Shown: piece after piece, positions 44,919-52,990 of the stretch
How positions within the stretch are numbered: position 1 is the stretch's first letter
Layout of the letters: each line of letters starts with the position of its first letter
NCBI GenBank assembly: GCA_947503435.1
Contig: CANNDL010000005.1
Coordinates: 124,001 to 188,000 of the forward strand
Reading direction: 5' to 3'
Length of the DNA stretch: 64,000 bases
DNA from: an uncultured Kangiella sp.
GTDB lineage: Bacteria; Pseudomonadota; Gammaproteobacteria; Enterobacterales; Kangiellaceae
Translations under genes and position numbers: made by a program
The notes under the pieces: generated by a model
The model's input: the letters and a program-made list of their open reading frames with translations, nothing else
Database searches by the model: none
What the model was told of the DNA's origin: nothing

Positions 44919-45554
44919 ATGGCAAATAGTTCTGACAACACCTCATACCCACCCTCGATACATCTAGAGAGCAGGCTCGAAAAGCTAACCCCTTTAATGA
45001 AGCAGTTTCCTTTTGCTACCGTTATATCTAACTATCATGGTAAAATTGAGGTCACTCAAGCGCCGCTAGTCTTTGAAGAAATCGACGGCAAAATCTATCT
45101 CTATGGTCATCTGGCAGGTAATAATGTTCATGGCGAACATTTAACCGACGCAAAAGTCACCGTTATATTTCATGGCCCTAACTGCTATATCTCGCCTAAT
45201 GACTATGCCACCAAGCAGCTACCCACTTGGAATAGCTTATCCGTACATATCAAAGGCCATTGCCAAACCACCAAAGATCCTGATGAGCTTTATCGAATAT
45301 TAGAAATGATGGCGGAACAGTTTGAACAAAATAGCCCTTCTGATAAGCCAAACTATCAAATCCTAAGAACCGAAGAAAAAACTGCGAGACTAATTAATCA
45401 TATCACTGGCTTTAAAATTGAAGTGGCTGACATAACTGGTCGTTATAAATTATCGAAAGATAAGTCGACAGAAGATATTAAATTGGCTGGTGAAAAATTG
45501 AAATCTAGTATTACCCTTGATTACGATGAGCTACTCGCTTTGGCTTTGTCGTAA
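44919..45554 (+). CDS. PaiB-like FMN-binding protein
   Basis: A 211-residue protein of the PaiB/FMN_bind_2 family, a split-barrel flavin-binding fold related to pyridoxamine-phosphate oxidases. Segments seen are PFATVISNYHGKIEVTQAPL, YLYGHLAGNN, KVTVIFHGPNCYISPNDY and a NHITGFKIEV C-terminal helix region. PaiB is a transcriptional regulator of degradative enzymes in Bacillus; in gammaproteobacteria the role is not established. A GTG three codons upstream (44910) is an alternative start. Confidence 0.85.
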   Translation: MANSSDNTSYPPSIHLESRLEKLTPLMKQFPFATVISNYHGKIEVTQAPLVFEEIDGKIYLYGHLAGNNVHGEHLTDAKVTVIFHGPNCYISPNDYATKQLPTWNSLSVHIKGHCQTTKDPDELYRILEMMAEQFEQNSPSDKPNYQILRTEEKTARLINHITGFKIEVADITGRYKLSKDKSTEDIKLAGEKLKSSITLDYDELLALALS

Positions 45555-45608
45555 TGCATGATAAGGATAATAGCCACATCAACTCTATTAAATAACTGAG
45601 AATCAAAT

Positions 45609-46109
45609 ATGGACTTTCCAAAAATACTCGCAGATTTTCACGCCATTGAAATTGATTATGAAACAGATGAGATAGATTATGAACCATATAACTCATTCCT
45701 ATCGAAAGAGGAATCAAATGAATGGTTTAGAGCTTGGACTGGTAATTCTGAAGTAAGCGCTGACAAATATTTAATATTCGGTCAAGACGGTACAGGAGGC
45801 TTAACAGCCTTCTGGTTAGCTCACGATTCAGACGATATCCTAATGCAGCCGATAGTCTTTTTTGGTTCTGAAGGCGAAACAGGGGTTGTGGCTTCATGCT
45901 TCAAAGATTTTGTTTGGCTTTTTGCCCAAGGTTATGGACCATATGAGGCTGTTGCATATCCTGTTGATGAAATTAATGAACTATCGCAATTTTTAGAATT
46001 TTCAACAAAGCATTATGGGATGAATAAAGTTGAACCATGGGAAATTGTAAAACGAGCAAAAAGTCATTTCCCAAACTTTTCCTCGGACATAGAAAACTTA
46101 TGTCGATAA
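45609..46109 (+). CDS. SMI1/KNR4 (SUKH) family protein
   Basis: A 166-residue soluble protein of the SUKH superfamily, in which many bacterial members are immunity proteins against toxin nucleases. Diagnostic pieces are YLIFGQDGTGGLTAFWLA, PIVFFGSEGETGVVASC and KDFVWLFAQGYGPYEAV. No toxin gene lies beside it: the neighbours are PaiB-like and DUF4442 genes. It may be an orphan immunity gene or have an unrelated role. Confidence 0.8.
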   Translation: MDFPKILADFHAIEIDYETDEIDYEPYNSFLSKEESNEWFRAWTGNSEVSADKYLIFGQDGTGGLTAFWLAHDSDDILMQPIVFFGSEGETGVVASCFKDFVWLFAQGYGPYEAVAYPVDEINELSQFLEFSTKHYGMNKVEPWEIVKRAKSHFPNFSSDIENLCR

Positions 46110-46158
46110 GCTCGTTTATATTTTAAAGGTTATTAACTAAGCACAACGATAATAAGCT

Positions 46159-46650
46159 TTAACGGCGTTTAGGAGTCCAAGCCCAAATCATTTGCGCCTC
46201 AATAGGCTCCTTACCCTCTTCATCAGTCACTGTTACGGCAACGTTCACTTCACCTTTTTCGGTATTGAGAATATTATCAATCTGCTCATCAGTTAAATTT
46301 GCTTTGGCAGTTAAAGCACCCACAGCTCTTTTCACATAATTGATATTCATGGACTTGATCACAGGAATTTTATCGTCTGGAACATTCATGCCAACGACCA
46401 TGCCCGTAGCGGTTTCAGCGACTAGAGCCATACCGGCGGCATGAATAGTGCCAATGTGATTTTGGACTTTTTTACGGTTTTCCAATTTAAAGATGGACTC
46501 TTGATTGGTGAGCTTTAACACATCGACTTTACAGGTTCCCACTAACTTAACGGTATTTCTTAACGCAAAATTTAAGGCTGGCATTTGTATGAAACTCGGT
46601 AGGCTTTGTGTTTTCGCTACAGCTTTAGCGAGACGGTTAGGCTTAGTCAT
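46159..46650 (-). CDS. DUF4442 hot-dog-fold protein
   Basis: A 163-residue protein with a hot-dog thioesterase-like fold of the DUF4442/PaaI-related group. The central segment NHIGTIHAAGMALVAETATG resembles the catalytic helix region of PaaI-type thioesterases. INYVKRAVGALTAKANLT is the following strand pair. The substrate is unknown. It is divergent from the second DUF885 gene and convergent with the SUKH gene. Confidence 0.82.
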   Translation of the reverse strand: MTKPNRLAKAVAKTQSLPSFIQMPALNFALRNTVKLVGTCKVDVLKLTNQESIFKLENRKKVQNHIGTIHAAGMALVAETATGMVVGMNVPDDKIPVIKSMNINYVKRAVGALTAKANLTDEQIDNILNTEKGEVNVAVTVTDEEGKEPIEAQMIWAWTPKRR

Positions 46651-46828
46651 AGGAATCAGTAATTATGTGTTTTCATTGAGATTACTCTTAATTGAATACC
46701 AAGTAAAGTGGTCAGACCATGAGTGGTGATATCTAAGCTAATTCGTAAATAGTTGTTACAGAACCGCTTTTTTAAGTTCGGTTGTGCTAATCTTTCGGTG
46801 AGAAAAATTAACCCATCGGAACGAAATC

Positions 46829-48676
46829 ATGAAAAAACTATTGATTGCTGCGGCGGTAAGCTCAGTATTAGTAGCTTGTAATCAAGCTGACCAGAACACC
46901 TCTAAAGAAACTGCACAACCAGAAGAAGTTAAAGAGACTGTTGTAGTTGAAGAAGTAAAAATGACACCTGAGCAAGCCTCAGCGGAGTTGAACAAATTAT
47001 TCCAAGATAACTTCCAAGCCGGTTTAGCCTTAAACCCAATTCAAGCTACGGCTATCGGTATGCCGGGCTATAACGATAAGTTACCAAACTTCTTATCCCC
47101 AGAATACCAAGAGAAATCTCGTCAGTTTTCTGCTGATTGGTTAGAAAAAGTAAAGAAAATCGACCGCAGCTTACTATCAGGTCAAGATCGTTTAAGTTAT
47201 GACGTATACCTATACAACGCAGAGCTAGGCAAGCAAGGCGAGCAATTCCCCGGTGAGTTAATTCCGATTAACCAATCATCTAATATTGCTAACTTCTTTG
47301 CACAATTAGGTTCTGGTCAATCTTTCCAACCATTTAAAACCGTTGAAGACTATGACAACTGGTTAAAGCGTATTGATGGTGGCGTAGAAATCATGAAACA
47401 AGCCAAAACCAATATGCAAATGGGTATTGAGCGCGGCGTTACTCAACCGAAAGCTTTAATGGAAAAAGTATTACCTCAATTATCCGCGCACTTAGTAGAT
47501 AAAGTTGAAGATAGCGTTTTCTATGGTCCGGTCAAAGATATGCCTGAAGACTTTTCTGAAGAAGATAAAGCGCGCTTAACAGAAGCTTATAGTAAAGCTA
47601 TTAGCGAAAAACTAGTACCTTCATACAAAGAGCTACATGACTTTATTGAGCAAGATTATTTACCGAAAGCACGTACAACTTTCGGTTTAAGCGAACATCC
47701 CAATGGTGAAGCTTGGTATAACTACCAACTCAAAACTTTCACTACAACGGATTTAACGGCTGAAGAAATACATCAATTTGGTTTAGCTGAAGTTGCCCGT
47801 ATTCGCGGTGAGATGGAACAAGTGATGCAAGAAGTAGGCTTTGAAGGAACGCTAGCCGACTGGTTTAAGTATGTTCAGACCAATCCAGAATTCTATTATG
47901 ACAATGAAGAAGACCTGCTTCAGGGCTATCGCGATCTACAAGATAAGGTTAATAAGCTTTTGCCGTCTATGTTCGACATTCAGCCAAAGTCAGATTATGA
48001 AGTACGCGCAGTAGAAGCTTTCCGAGCTGAATCTGCCGCTGGTGCGTCTTATATGTCAGGCACACCTGATGGCTCTCGCCCTGGTATTTTCTACGTAAAT
48101 ACCTTTAATTTAAAAGGTCAGCCTAAATTTGGCATGGAAACCCTATCCATTCACGAAGCCGCACCAGGTCACCACTTCCAAATCTCGCTGCAACAAGAAG
48201 TCGAAGGCTTGCCAATGTTCCGCCGTTTTGGTGGCTTGAGCGTCTTCTCGGAAGGTTGGGCTTTATACGCTGAATCTATCGGTAAGGAAATGGGGATGTT
48301 CACTGATCCCATGCAATACTATGGCCGCTTAAGCGATGAAATGCTGCGTGCGATGCGTTTAGTAGTTGATACCGGTTTACACGCTAAAGGCTGGTCTCGT
48401 CAGAAAGCAATAGATTATATGTCGGAAAATTCTTCCATGGCCGATACTGATGTAGTTTCTGAAGTAGAGCGTTATATCGCATGGCCAGGTCAGGCTGTAT
48501 CTTACAAAGTTGGCCAGCGTGAAATTTCAAATATGCGTGCCGATGCAGAAAAACGCTTAGGCGATAAATTTGATATTCGTGAATTCCACCGACAAGTGTT
48601 AATTGACGGTTCATTACCTATGCCAGTACTTAAAACTAAGATCAACGAATGGGTTGAGTCTAAGCTAAAAAGTTAA
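46829..48676 (+). CDS. DUF885 lipoprotein, putative metallopeptidase (paralogue 2)
   Basis: A 615-residue lipoprotein (lipobox VLVAC, Cys near residue 17) closely similar throughout to the one at 33-35 kb. Shared segments include LSGQDRLSYDVYLYN (versus LNGQDLLSYQIFKDE), PSYKELHDFIEQDYLPKAR and the metal-type motif IHEAAPGHHFQIS. SRPGIFYVNTFNLKGQP matches the family. It is transcribed alone, ends in a strong terminator, and probably acts on peptides at the cell surface or periplasm. Confidence 0.9.
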   Translation: MKKLLIAAAVSSVLVACNQADQNTSKETAQPEEVKETVVVEEVKMTPEQASAELNKLFQDNFQAGLALNPIQATAIGMPGYNDKLPNFLSPEYQEKSRQFSADWLEKVKKIDRSLLSGQDRLSYDVYLYNAELGKQGEQFPGELIPINQSSNIANFFAQLGSGQSFQPFKTVEDYDNWLKRIDGGVEIMKQAKTNMQMGIERGVTQPKALMEKVLPQLSAHLVDKVEDSVFYGPVKDMPEDFSEEDKARLTEAYSKAISEKLVPSYKELHDFIEQDYLPKARTTFGLSEHPNGEAWYNYQLKTFTTTDLTAEEIHQFGLAEVARIRGEMEQVMQEVGFEGTLADWFKYVQTNPEFYYDNEEDLLQGYRDLQDKVNKLLPSMFDIQPKSDYEVRAVEAFRAESAAGASYMSGTPDGSRPGIFYVNTFNLKGQPKFGMETLSIHEAAPGHHFQISLQQEVEGLPMFRRFGGLSVFSEGWALYAESIGKEMGMFTDPMQYYGRLSDEMLRAMRLVVDTGLHAKGWSRQKAIDYMSENSSMADTDVVSEVERYIAWPGQAVSYKVGQREISNMRADAEKRLGDKFDIREFHRQVLIDGSLPMPVLKTKINEWVESKLKS

Positions 48677-48692
48677 TTTATATAGAGCAAAC

Positions 48693-48716
48693 AAAAAGGA
48701 GCTTCGGCTCCTTTTT
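48693..48716 (+). terminator. Terminator of the second DUF885 gene
   Basis: A perfect 10-bp stem (AAAAAGGAGC with GCTCCTTTTT) closed by a stable TTCG tetraloop, followed by T. Confidence 0.92.
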
Positions 48717-48733
48717 TTATTTTGTTAAAATTT

Positions 48734-49099
48734 TTAAATCCATTCTAGTTCGTCAGCTTCAATAGTATTTTCATCTTTGACTTCACCAGTATTAACCACT
48801 GAAGCAGGCTCAATCATCAGAAAGTGTGTTTCTTGATTGGCTACAGGACAGTGCTGAGTCCCTCTTGGTACGATAAACATTTCACCTGGATTTAATACGA
48901 TGTTCCTTTCTTTTAATTTCAAGGTTAGTTGGCCTTTGAATACGATAAAGAGCTCATCTTCATGATCGTGCTGATGCCAAACTAGCTCACCCTGCCCTTT
49001 CGAAATTTTTACTAGTTGACCATTCGATTCAGCCAGCACTTTTGGTGTCCAGTGCTCTTCAAATAAACTAAACTTTTCTTCTAAATTGATTTTATCCAT
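48734..49099 (-). CDS. Cupin-domain protein
   Basis: A 121-residue single-domain cupin. Metal-binding residues appear in LVWHQHDHEDELFIVFKG (His-x-His, Glu) and PRGTQHCPVANQE (His). The function cannot be told from sequence. It overlaps the end of the GNAT gene by 8 bases and is the last gene of the DNA-repair string. Confidence 0.85.
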   Translation of the reverse strand: MDKINLEEKFSLFEEHWTPKVLAESNGQLVKISKGQGELVWHQHDHEDELFIVFKGQLTLKLKERNIVLNPGEMFIVPRGTQHCPVANQETHFLMIEPASVVNTGEVKDENTIEADELEWI

Positions 49100-49637
49100 A
49101 TAGTCTCAAGTCTCTTTTTAAAACACCATATGCAAATTCATCTTGCCACTCATCCCCCATCTTATAGTGTTCTGTAAAGTGCCCTTCTTTAACCATGCCA
49201 TAACGCTCCATAAGTTTGAACGAAGCTGTATTTCTAGGATCACAGTAAGCGACAACTTTATGGAACTCCCAGTACTTATCAATATGTATCACAAAAGCAT
49301 CCATGGCTTCTGAGCCATAACCTTTGCCATGAAAGTTTGTGTTAAATTTATAACCCAGCTCAATTTGTTCATGAGCTTTATTAGAATATCGGAATCCGAT
49401 ATCTCCAATTAGCTCACCTGTATCAATAAGCTCTACAGCTAAAGCCATCCACTGCCCTTCAGTACCATCCCAATCCTTTTGAAACCCTGTAAATGCTTCT
49501 TTAACCTCTTTTTTACTACCAACCGGTCGAATGAATTTCATAACTTCAGGATCCATTCCATAGTCGCAATAAGACTCAAAATCCGCCTCTAACATGGGGC
49601 GTAAAATCAATCGTTTAGTTTTTAGTGTAGGGATCAT
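49092..49637 (-). CDS. GNAT-family N-acetyltransferase (RimJ/RimL type)
   Basis: A 181-residue acetyltransferase. The N-terminus TKRLILRPMLEADFESYCD is typical of the RimJ/RimL group. The acetyl-CoA-binding loop is the segment FNTNFHGKGYGSEAM, and VVAYCDPRNTASFKLMERYG is the following strand and helix. The substrate is unknown. Its ATG overlaps the AddA-like stop by 4 bases. Confidence 0.88.
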   Translation of the reverse strand: MIPTLKTKRLILRPMLEADFESYCDYGMDPEVMKFIRPVGSKKEVKEAFTGFQKDWDGTEGQWMALAVELIDTGELIGDIGFRYSNKAHEQIELGYKFNTNFHGKGYGSEAMDAFVIHIDKYWEFHKVVAYCDPRNTASFKLMERYGMVKEGHFTEHYKMGDEWQDEFAYGVLKRDLRLYG

Positions 49638-52600
49638 GCAAGCTCCACTAATTTTTGGTGCATAGGATAATATAAGGCTTTTCTAATTTCTCTTGTATCT
49701 AATTTCTGGACAGCATTCACATATTTGTTAAGTTGCTCTTTATATCGCCTTTTTTCAGACTCTAAAAAACTGTCCAAATCTGAGCCTAAGTGTTCACCAG
49801 TTTTGTAATCAATAATCCAACGAACATTATTTTCATCAACAAAGGTTCGATCTATAATCATATTGGTAATTTCATTGTTTTCACAATGACTAATTGCCCA
49901 TTCGCATTGGGCCTCTAGATGACTTTGTAGAATCCAGTTAAGCTTTGTATCCTTCTGCATCAAATTAACGGCTTTTTGAATCTTATTCAGCGCTAACTCT
50001 CGTTCAGATTGTTCTGGAAGCTGTTCAGCAAGACTGCATGTAATTGCTTTATACTGATTATCGATTATTTGTTGGAAACTTTGCCGCCTTAAACCCACGT
50101 TTTCGAGTAATTTATGTAACTCTAACCCCACAACACGAGCCACATCACTAGCCCAATCAAAATCGATTTCCTTATCCTCAATTTCAACTACGTTTTGATT
50201 AGCTTCAAGTGGAGAGTTTACCTTAGGTTTAACAGCTACATGTTTAACTCGGTACCAATCTCGGCTTATCGCTTCGCTTTCTTCTAAAGTATCATCATCA
50301 ATTACTAACTCTGAAAAAGACTGTTCTATGTCACTCTCATAACTGGATTTTAAATAATACAATAAGGATTGTTTCGATATTGGGTTATAAGCCCATTCAG
50401 CTTTCTTCTCATCATATTTGGTACCTAGTTGGCAACTTAGATAAAGGCGTTTTTTGGCGCGAGTAGCAGCCACATACAATAATCTGGCATCTTCAAATTG
50501 AGCTTTTTGATTCTGTATGTCTCTCGCTAATTGATAAATGGGCTCTTTCGTTTCTTGAGCCTGAATCGGCGCCAATAAGTAATGTTGTTCATAGCCTGAA
50601 GAAAACTCTTCCCATAACAATAGTTGATGACCATCTGCACGCTTACGTCGCTCTAATGATGGCAAAAAAACCGTATCAAATTCTAAGCCCTTAGACTTGT
50701 GCATCGTCATAATTTCAACGTCATGAGCCTGCATTTTCTGCTCAGCATACAATTTAGATAATGCTGTTTCGACAATATCAATAGAATCTAAATTTTGATT
50801 TTGTTCCAACTTTATTAAGACTTTAAAGAAAGCTTCAGACTCTGATAATGCTTGTGGATCAATTAACGCGGAAGGACCACCCAAAGCTAGCCAAAGCGTT
50901 TCTACAAGCTGACTTAAAGGTTTCCTGCCTGCTTGTTCAAGCGCATTTTTCATAAACTGAGTTTTTTGTTCAAAGACATAAGTTGCTTGCTTCGATAATT
51001 CTTGAACTTCTTGATAATCACTTATCCACTTTAAAAAATCATGATTAAACTTATTATTTAAATGCCCGATATCACTTAAAGACAATCCCCAATAGGGAGA
51101 TTTAAACAATCCAATCCAAGCTATAGCATCTTGGGGTTGTAATAATATTCTGGCCATATTGAGTAAATCACCAATAACAGCCTTAAACTTGAGCAACTGC
51201 ATATCTTTTGCATAAAAACTTATACCGGCCTCATTTAATGCAGCCGCTATTGGTTCAGCGTGTGCGCGACCTCTTACAAGAATCGCAATACTCTGCTCTG
51301 GCGAATTTTGTTTTAACTTAGCAATTTCAAAAGCTATCTGCTCTGCTTCGCTTCGCTCCGACTGATCGAAGCTAGGAATAAATTTAATTCCTTCTGATTC
51401 ATCACTTGATTTCATAGCTACTGCGGAAGAGTAAGCCACAGCCCCAAGTAAAGCATCGTTATAGTCTGGGAATATATTTTGAAATTGCTGATTTACCCAG
51501 TCGATAACTTTCCCGGAGGATCTGAAATTGGCGGTTAAAGTTAAAGGTTCAATATCAATATCGCCAATTCCCTCTTGCTGGGTTTTAATGAACAAACCTA
51601 CATTCGCTTCTCTAAAGCGATAAATAGACTGCATCGGATCACCCACTAAAAATAGTGTTCGGCCATCGCCTCTTTGCCAGCCAGCGATTAACTTATTCAA
51701 TAAACGATATTGAGTGAAAGAAGTATCCTGAAATTCATCTACTAATACATGCGAAACTTGATAATCCAATTTCAGAGCTAAATCTGATGGTTCATCAAAA
51801 TAGCCCAATGCTCTATCAGCTGCTAAAGCTATTTCAGTAAAATCTGCTTCAGAGCGTGATTGAAAATCCACATTTAACTCAATGGTCGCCAACCTAAGTA
51901 GTTTCAATAATGAACTTAAAAGTTCCTGCTGTTGTTCAGAATACGCGGCCATTGGAAACCTATTGATATCGGATAAAGCCTCTGCAAAGCCATCAACTTC
52001 CGACCATTCCGCCAGCTGAGTTTTAATCTCAGCTTTAATTTGTTTTCCAATAGTTTTATCCTCACCTTCCAAATCTTTATCTGCTAACAATCCTTGCTTT
52101 TTGGTAAGACTTTTTCTAAATGTACCCGAACCGGTTAAACAGAAATCTGCTATCGCCTTCCATTGTAATAAATTGTCCGCGTCAAACTCAGGTAAGTATT
52201 CAACCTGTTTTAATGCAGCCAGAGAATGCTTGGCATCAATAAACCCTGCAGCAAAATGCAAAGTTTGCATCAAACATGAATTTTCTAATTGATGTGAAAA
52301 TTTACTAAGTTTTGCCAGCCTTAAATTAGCAACTTCTGTGATACCACTTTGTAAAAGCTCGATATCTAGTTCGCCAGCACCTAATAATCGCAGCCATTGA
52401 TCACGTTTAGCTAACATATTTGCTAGTAGGCCTACTAAGCGCTCTACCTGATTATCTAAATGGCTCAATAACAGGGTTAAATCATCTGAATAATCTTTAT
52501 CATTGATATAGCCTAATACCGCCTGTGCTGCTTGTTGGTATGACTCTTGCGGAAACTCCGTAATCGCTAAAGAACCACCCAAATTACTCATGAGTGGCAT

Positions 52601-52990
52601 TTGATTTGCAATCAGGCTAGACATGGAGTCTATGGTCAATATTCTTAAGCGATGCGAATTTTTAAGCAACTGCCATTGCTTTTCTTGATCCCGTTTTAAA
52701 ACTTCGTTTGCTAACTCCCAACTGCGCTTTTCATGAGCTAATTTAGGCTCAACCTTATTTGCATCTTTTAGCGATTCAATTAGACGATGGCGCATTTCAG
52801 CAGCTGCTTTACGAGTAAAGGTTACTGCCACGATTTCTTCTGGGTTATCTACTATGGTCAGTAAATTTAAGATTCTTTGTGTAAGTAAGCTTGTTTTACC
52901 TGCACCGGCAGGGGCTTGCACAATAAAAGAGCGTTTAACATCAATCGCCATATCGCGAATGATTTGATCAGGAGCTGTCTTATTCATCAT
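49634..52990 (-). CDS. AddA/RecB-like UvrD-family helicase-nuclease
   Basis: A 1118-residue double-strand-break-repair helicase-nuclease. Superfamily 1 motifs in order: Walker A VQAPAGAGKTSLLTQR (about residue 22), Ia AVTFTRKAAAEMRHRL, II LVDEFQDTSFTQYRLL, III LFLVGDPMQSIYRFREA, IV LTANFRSSGKVI, V TMHKSKGLEFDTVFLP, VI LLYVAATRAKKRLYLSC. A C-terminal PD-(D/E)XK nuclease domain carries GLELHKLLE (His) and VRWIIDYKTGEH (Asp/Lys). Its partner, the AddB-like gene, lies immediately upstream with an 11-base overlap. The pair probably replaces or supplements RecBCD. Confidence 0.9.
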   Translation of the reverse strand: MMNKTAPDQIIRDMAIDVKRSFIVQAPAGAGKTSLLTQRILNLLTIVDNPEEIVAVTFTRKAAAEMRHRLIESLKDANKVEPKLAHEKRSWELANEVLKRDQEKQWQLLKNSHRLRILTIDSMSSLIANQMPLMSNLGGSLAITEFPQESYQQAAQAVLGYINDKDYSDDLTLLLSHLDNQVERLVGLLANMLAKRDQWLRLLGAGELDIELLQSGITEVANLRLAKLSKFSHQLENSCLMQTLHFAAGFIDAKHSLAALKQVEYLPEFDADNLLQWKAIADFCLTGSGTFRKSLTKKQGLLADKDLEGEDKTIGKQIKAEIKTQLAEWSEVDGFAEALSDINRFPMAAYSEQQQELLSSLLKLLRLATIELNVDFQSRSEADFTEIALAADRALGYFDEPSDLALKLDYQVSHVLVDEFQDTSFTQYRLLNKLIAGWQRGDGRTLFLVGDPMQSIYRFREANVGLFIKTQQEGIGDIDIEPLTLTANFRSSGKVIDWVNQQFQNIFPDYNDALLGAVAYSSAVAMKSSDESEGIKFIPSFDQSERSEAEQIAFEIAKLKQNSPEQSIAILVRGRAHAEPIAAALNEAGISFYAKDMQLLKFKAVIGDLLNMARILLQPQDAIAWIGLFKSPYWGLSLSDIGHLNNKFNHDFLKWISDYQEVQELSKQATYVFEQKTQFMKNALEQAGRKPLSQLVETLWLALGGPSALIDPQALSESEAFFKVLIKLEQNQNLDSIDIVETALSKLYAEQKMQAHDVEIMTMHKSKGLEFDTVFLPSLERRKRADGHQLLLWEEFSSGYEQHYLLAPIQAQETKEPIYQLARDIQNQKAQFEDARLLYVAATRAKKRLYLSCQLGTKYDEKKAEWAYNPISKQSLLYYLKSSYESDIEQSFSELVIDDDTLEESEAISRDWYRVKHVAVKPKVNSPLEANQNVVEIEDKEIDFDWASDVARVVGLELHKLLENVGLRRQSFQQIIDNQYKAITCSLAEQLPEQSERELALNKIQKAVNLMQKDTKLNWILQSHLEAQCEWAISHCENNEITNMIIDRTFVDENNVRWIIDYKTGEHLGSDLDSFLESEKRRYKEQLNKYVNAVQKLDTREIRKALYYPMHQKLVELA

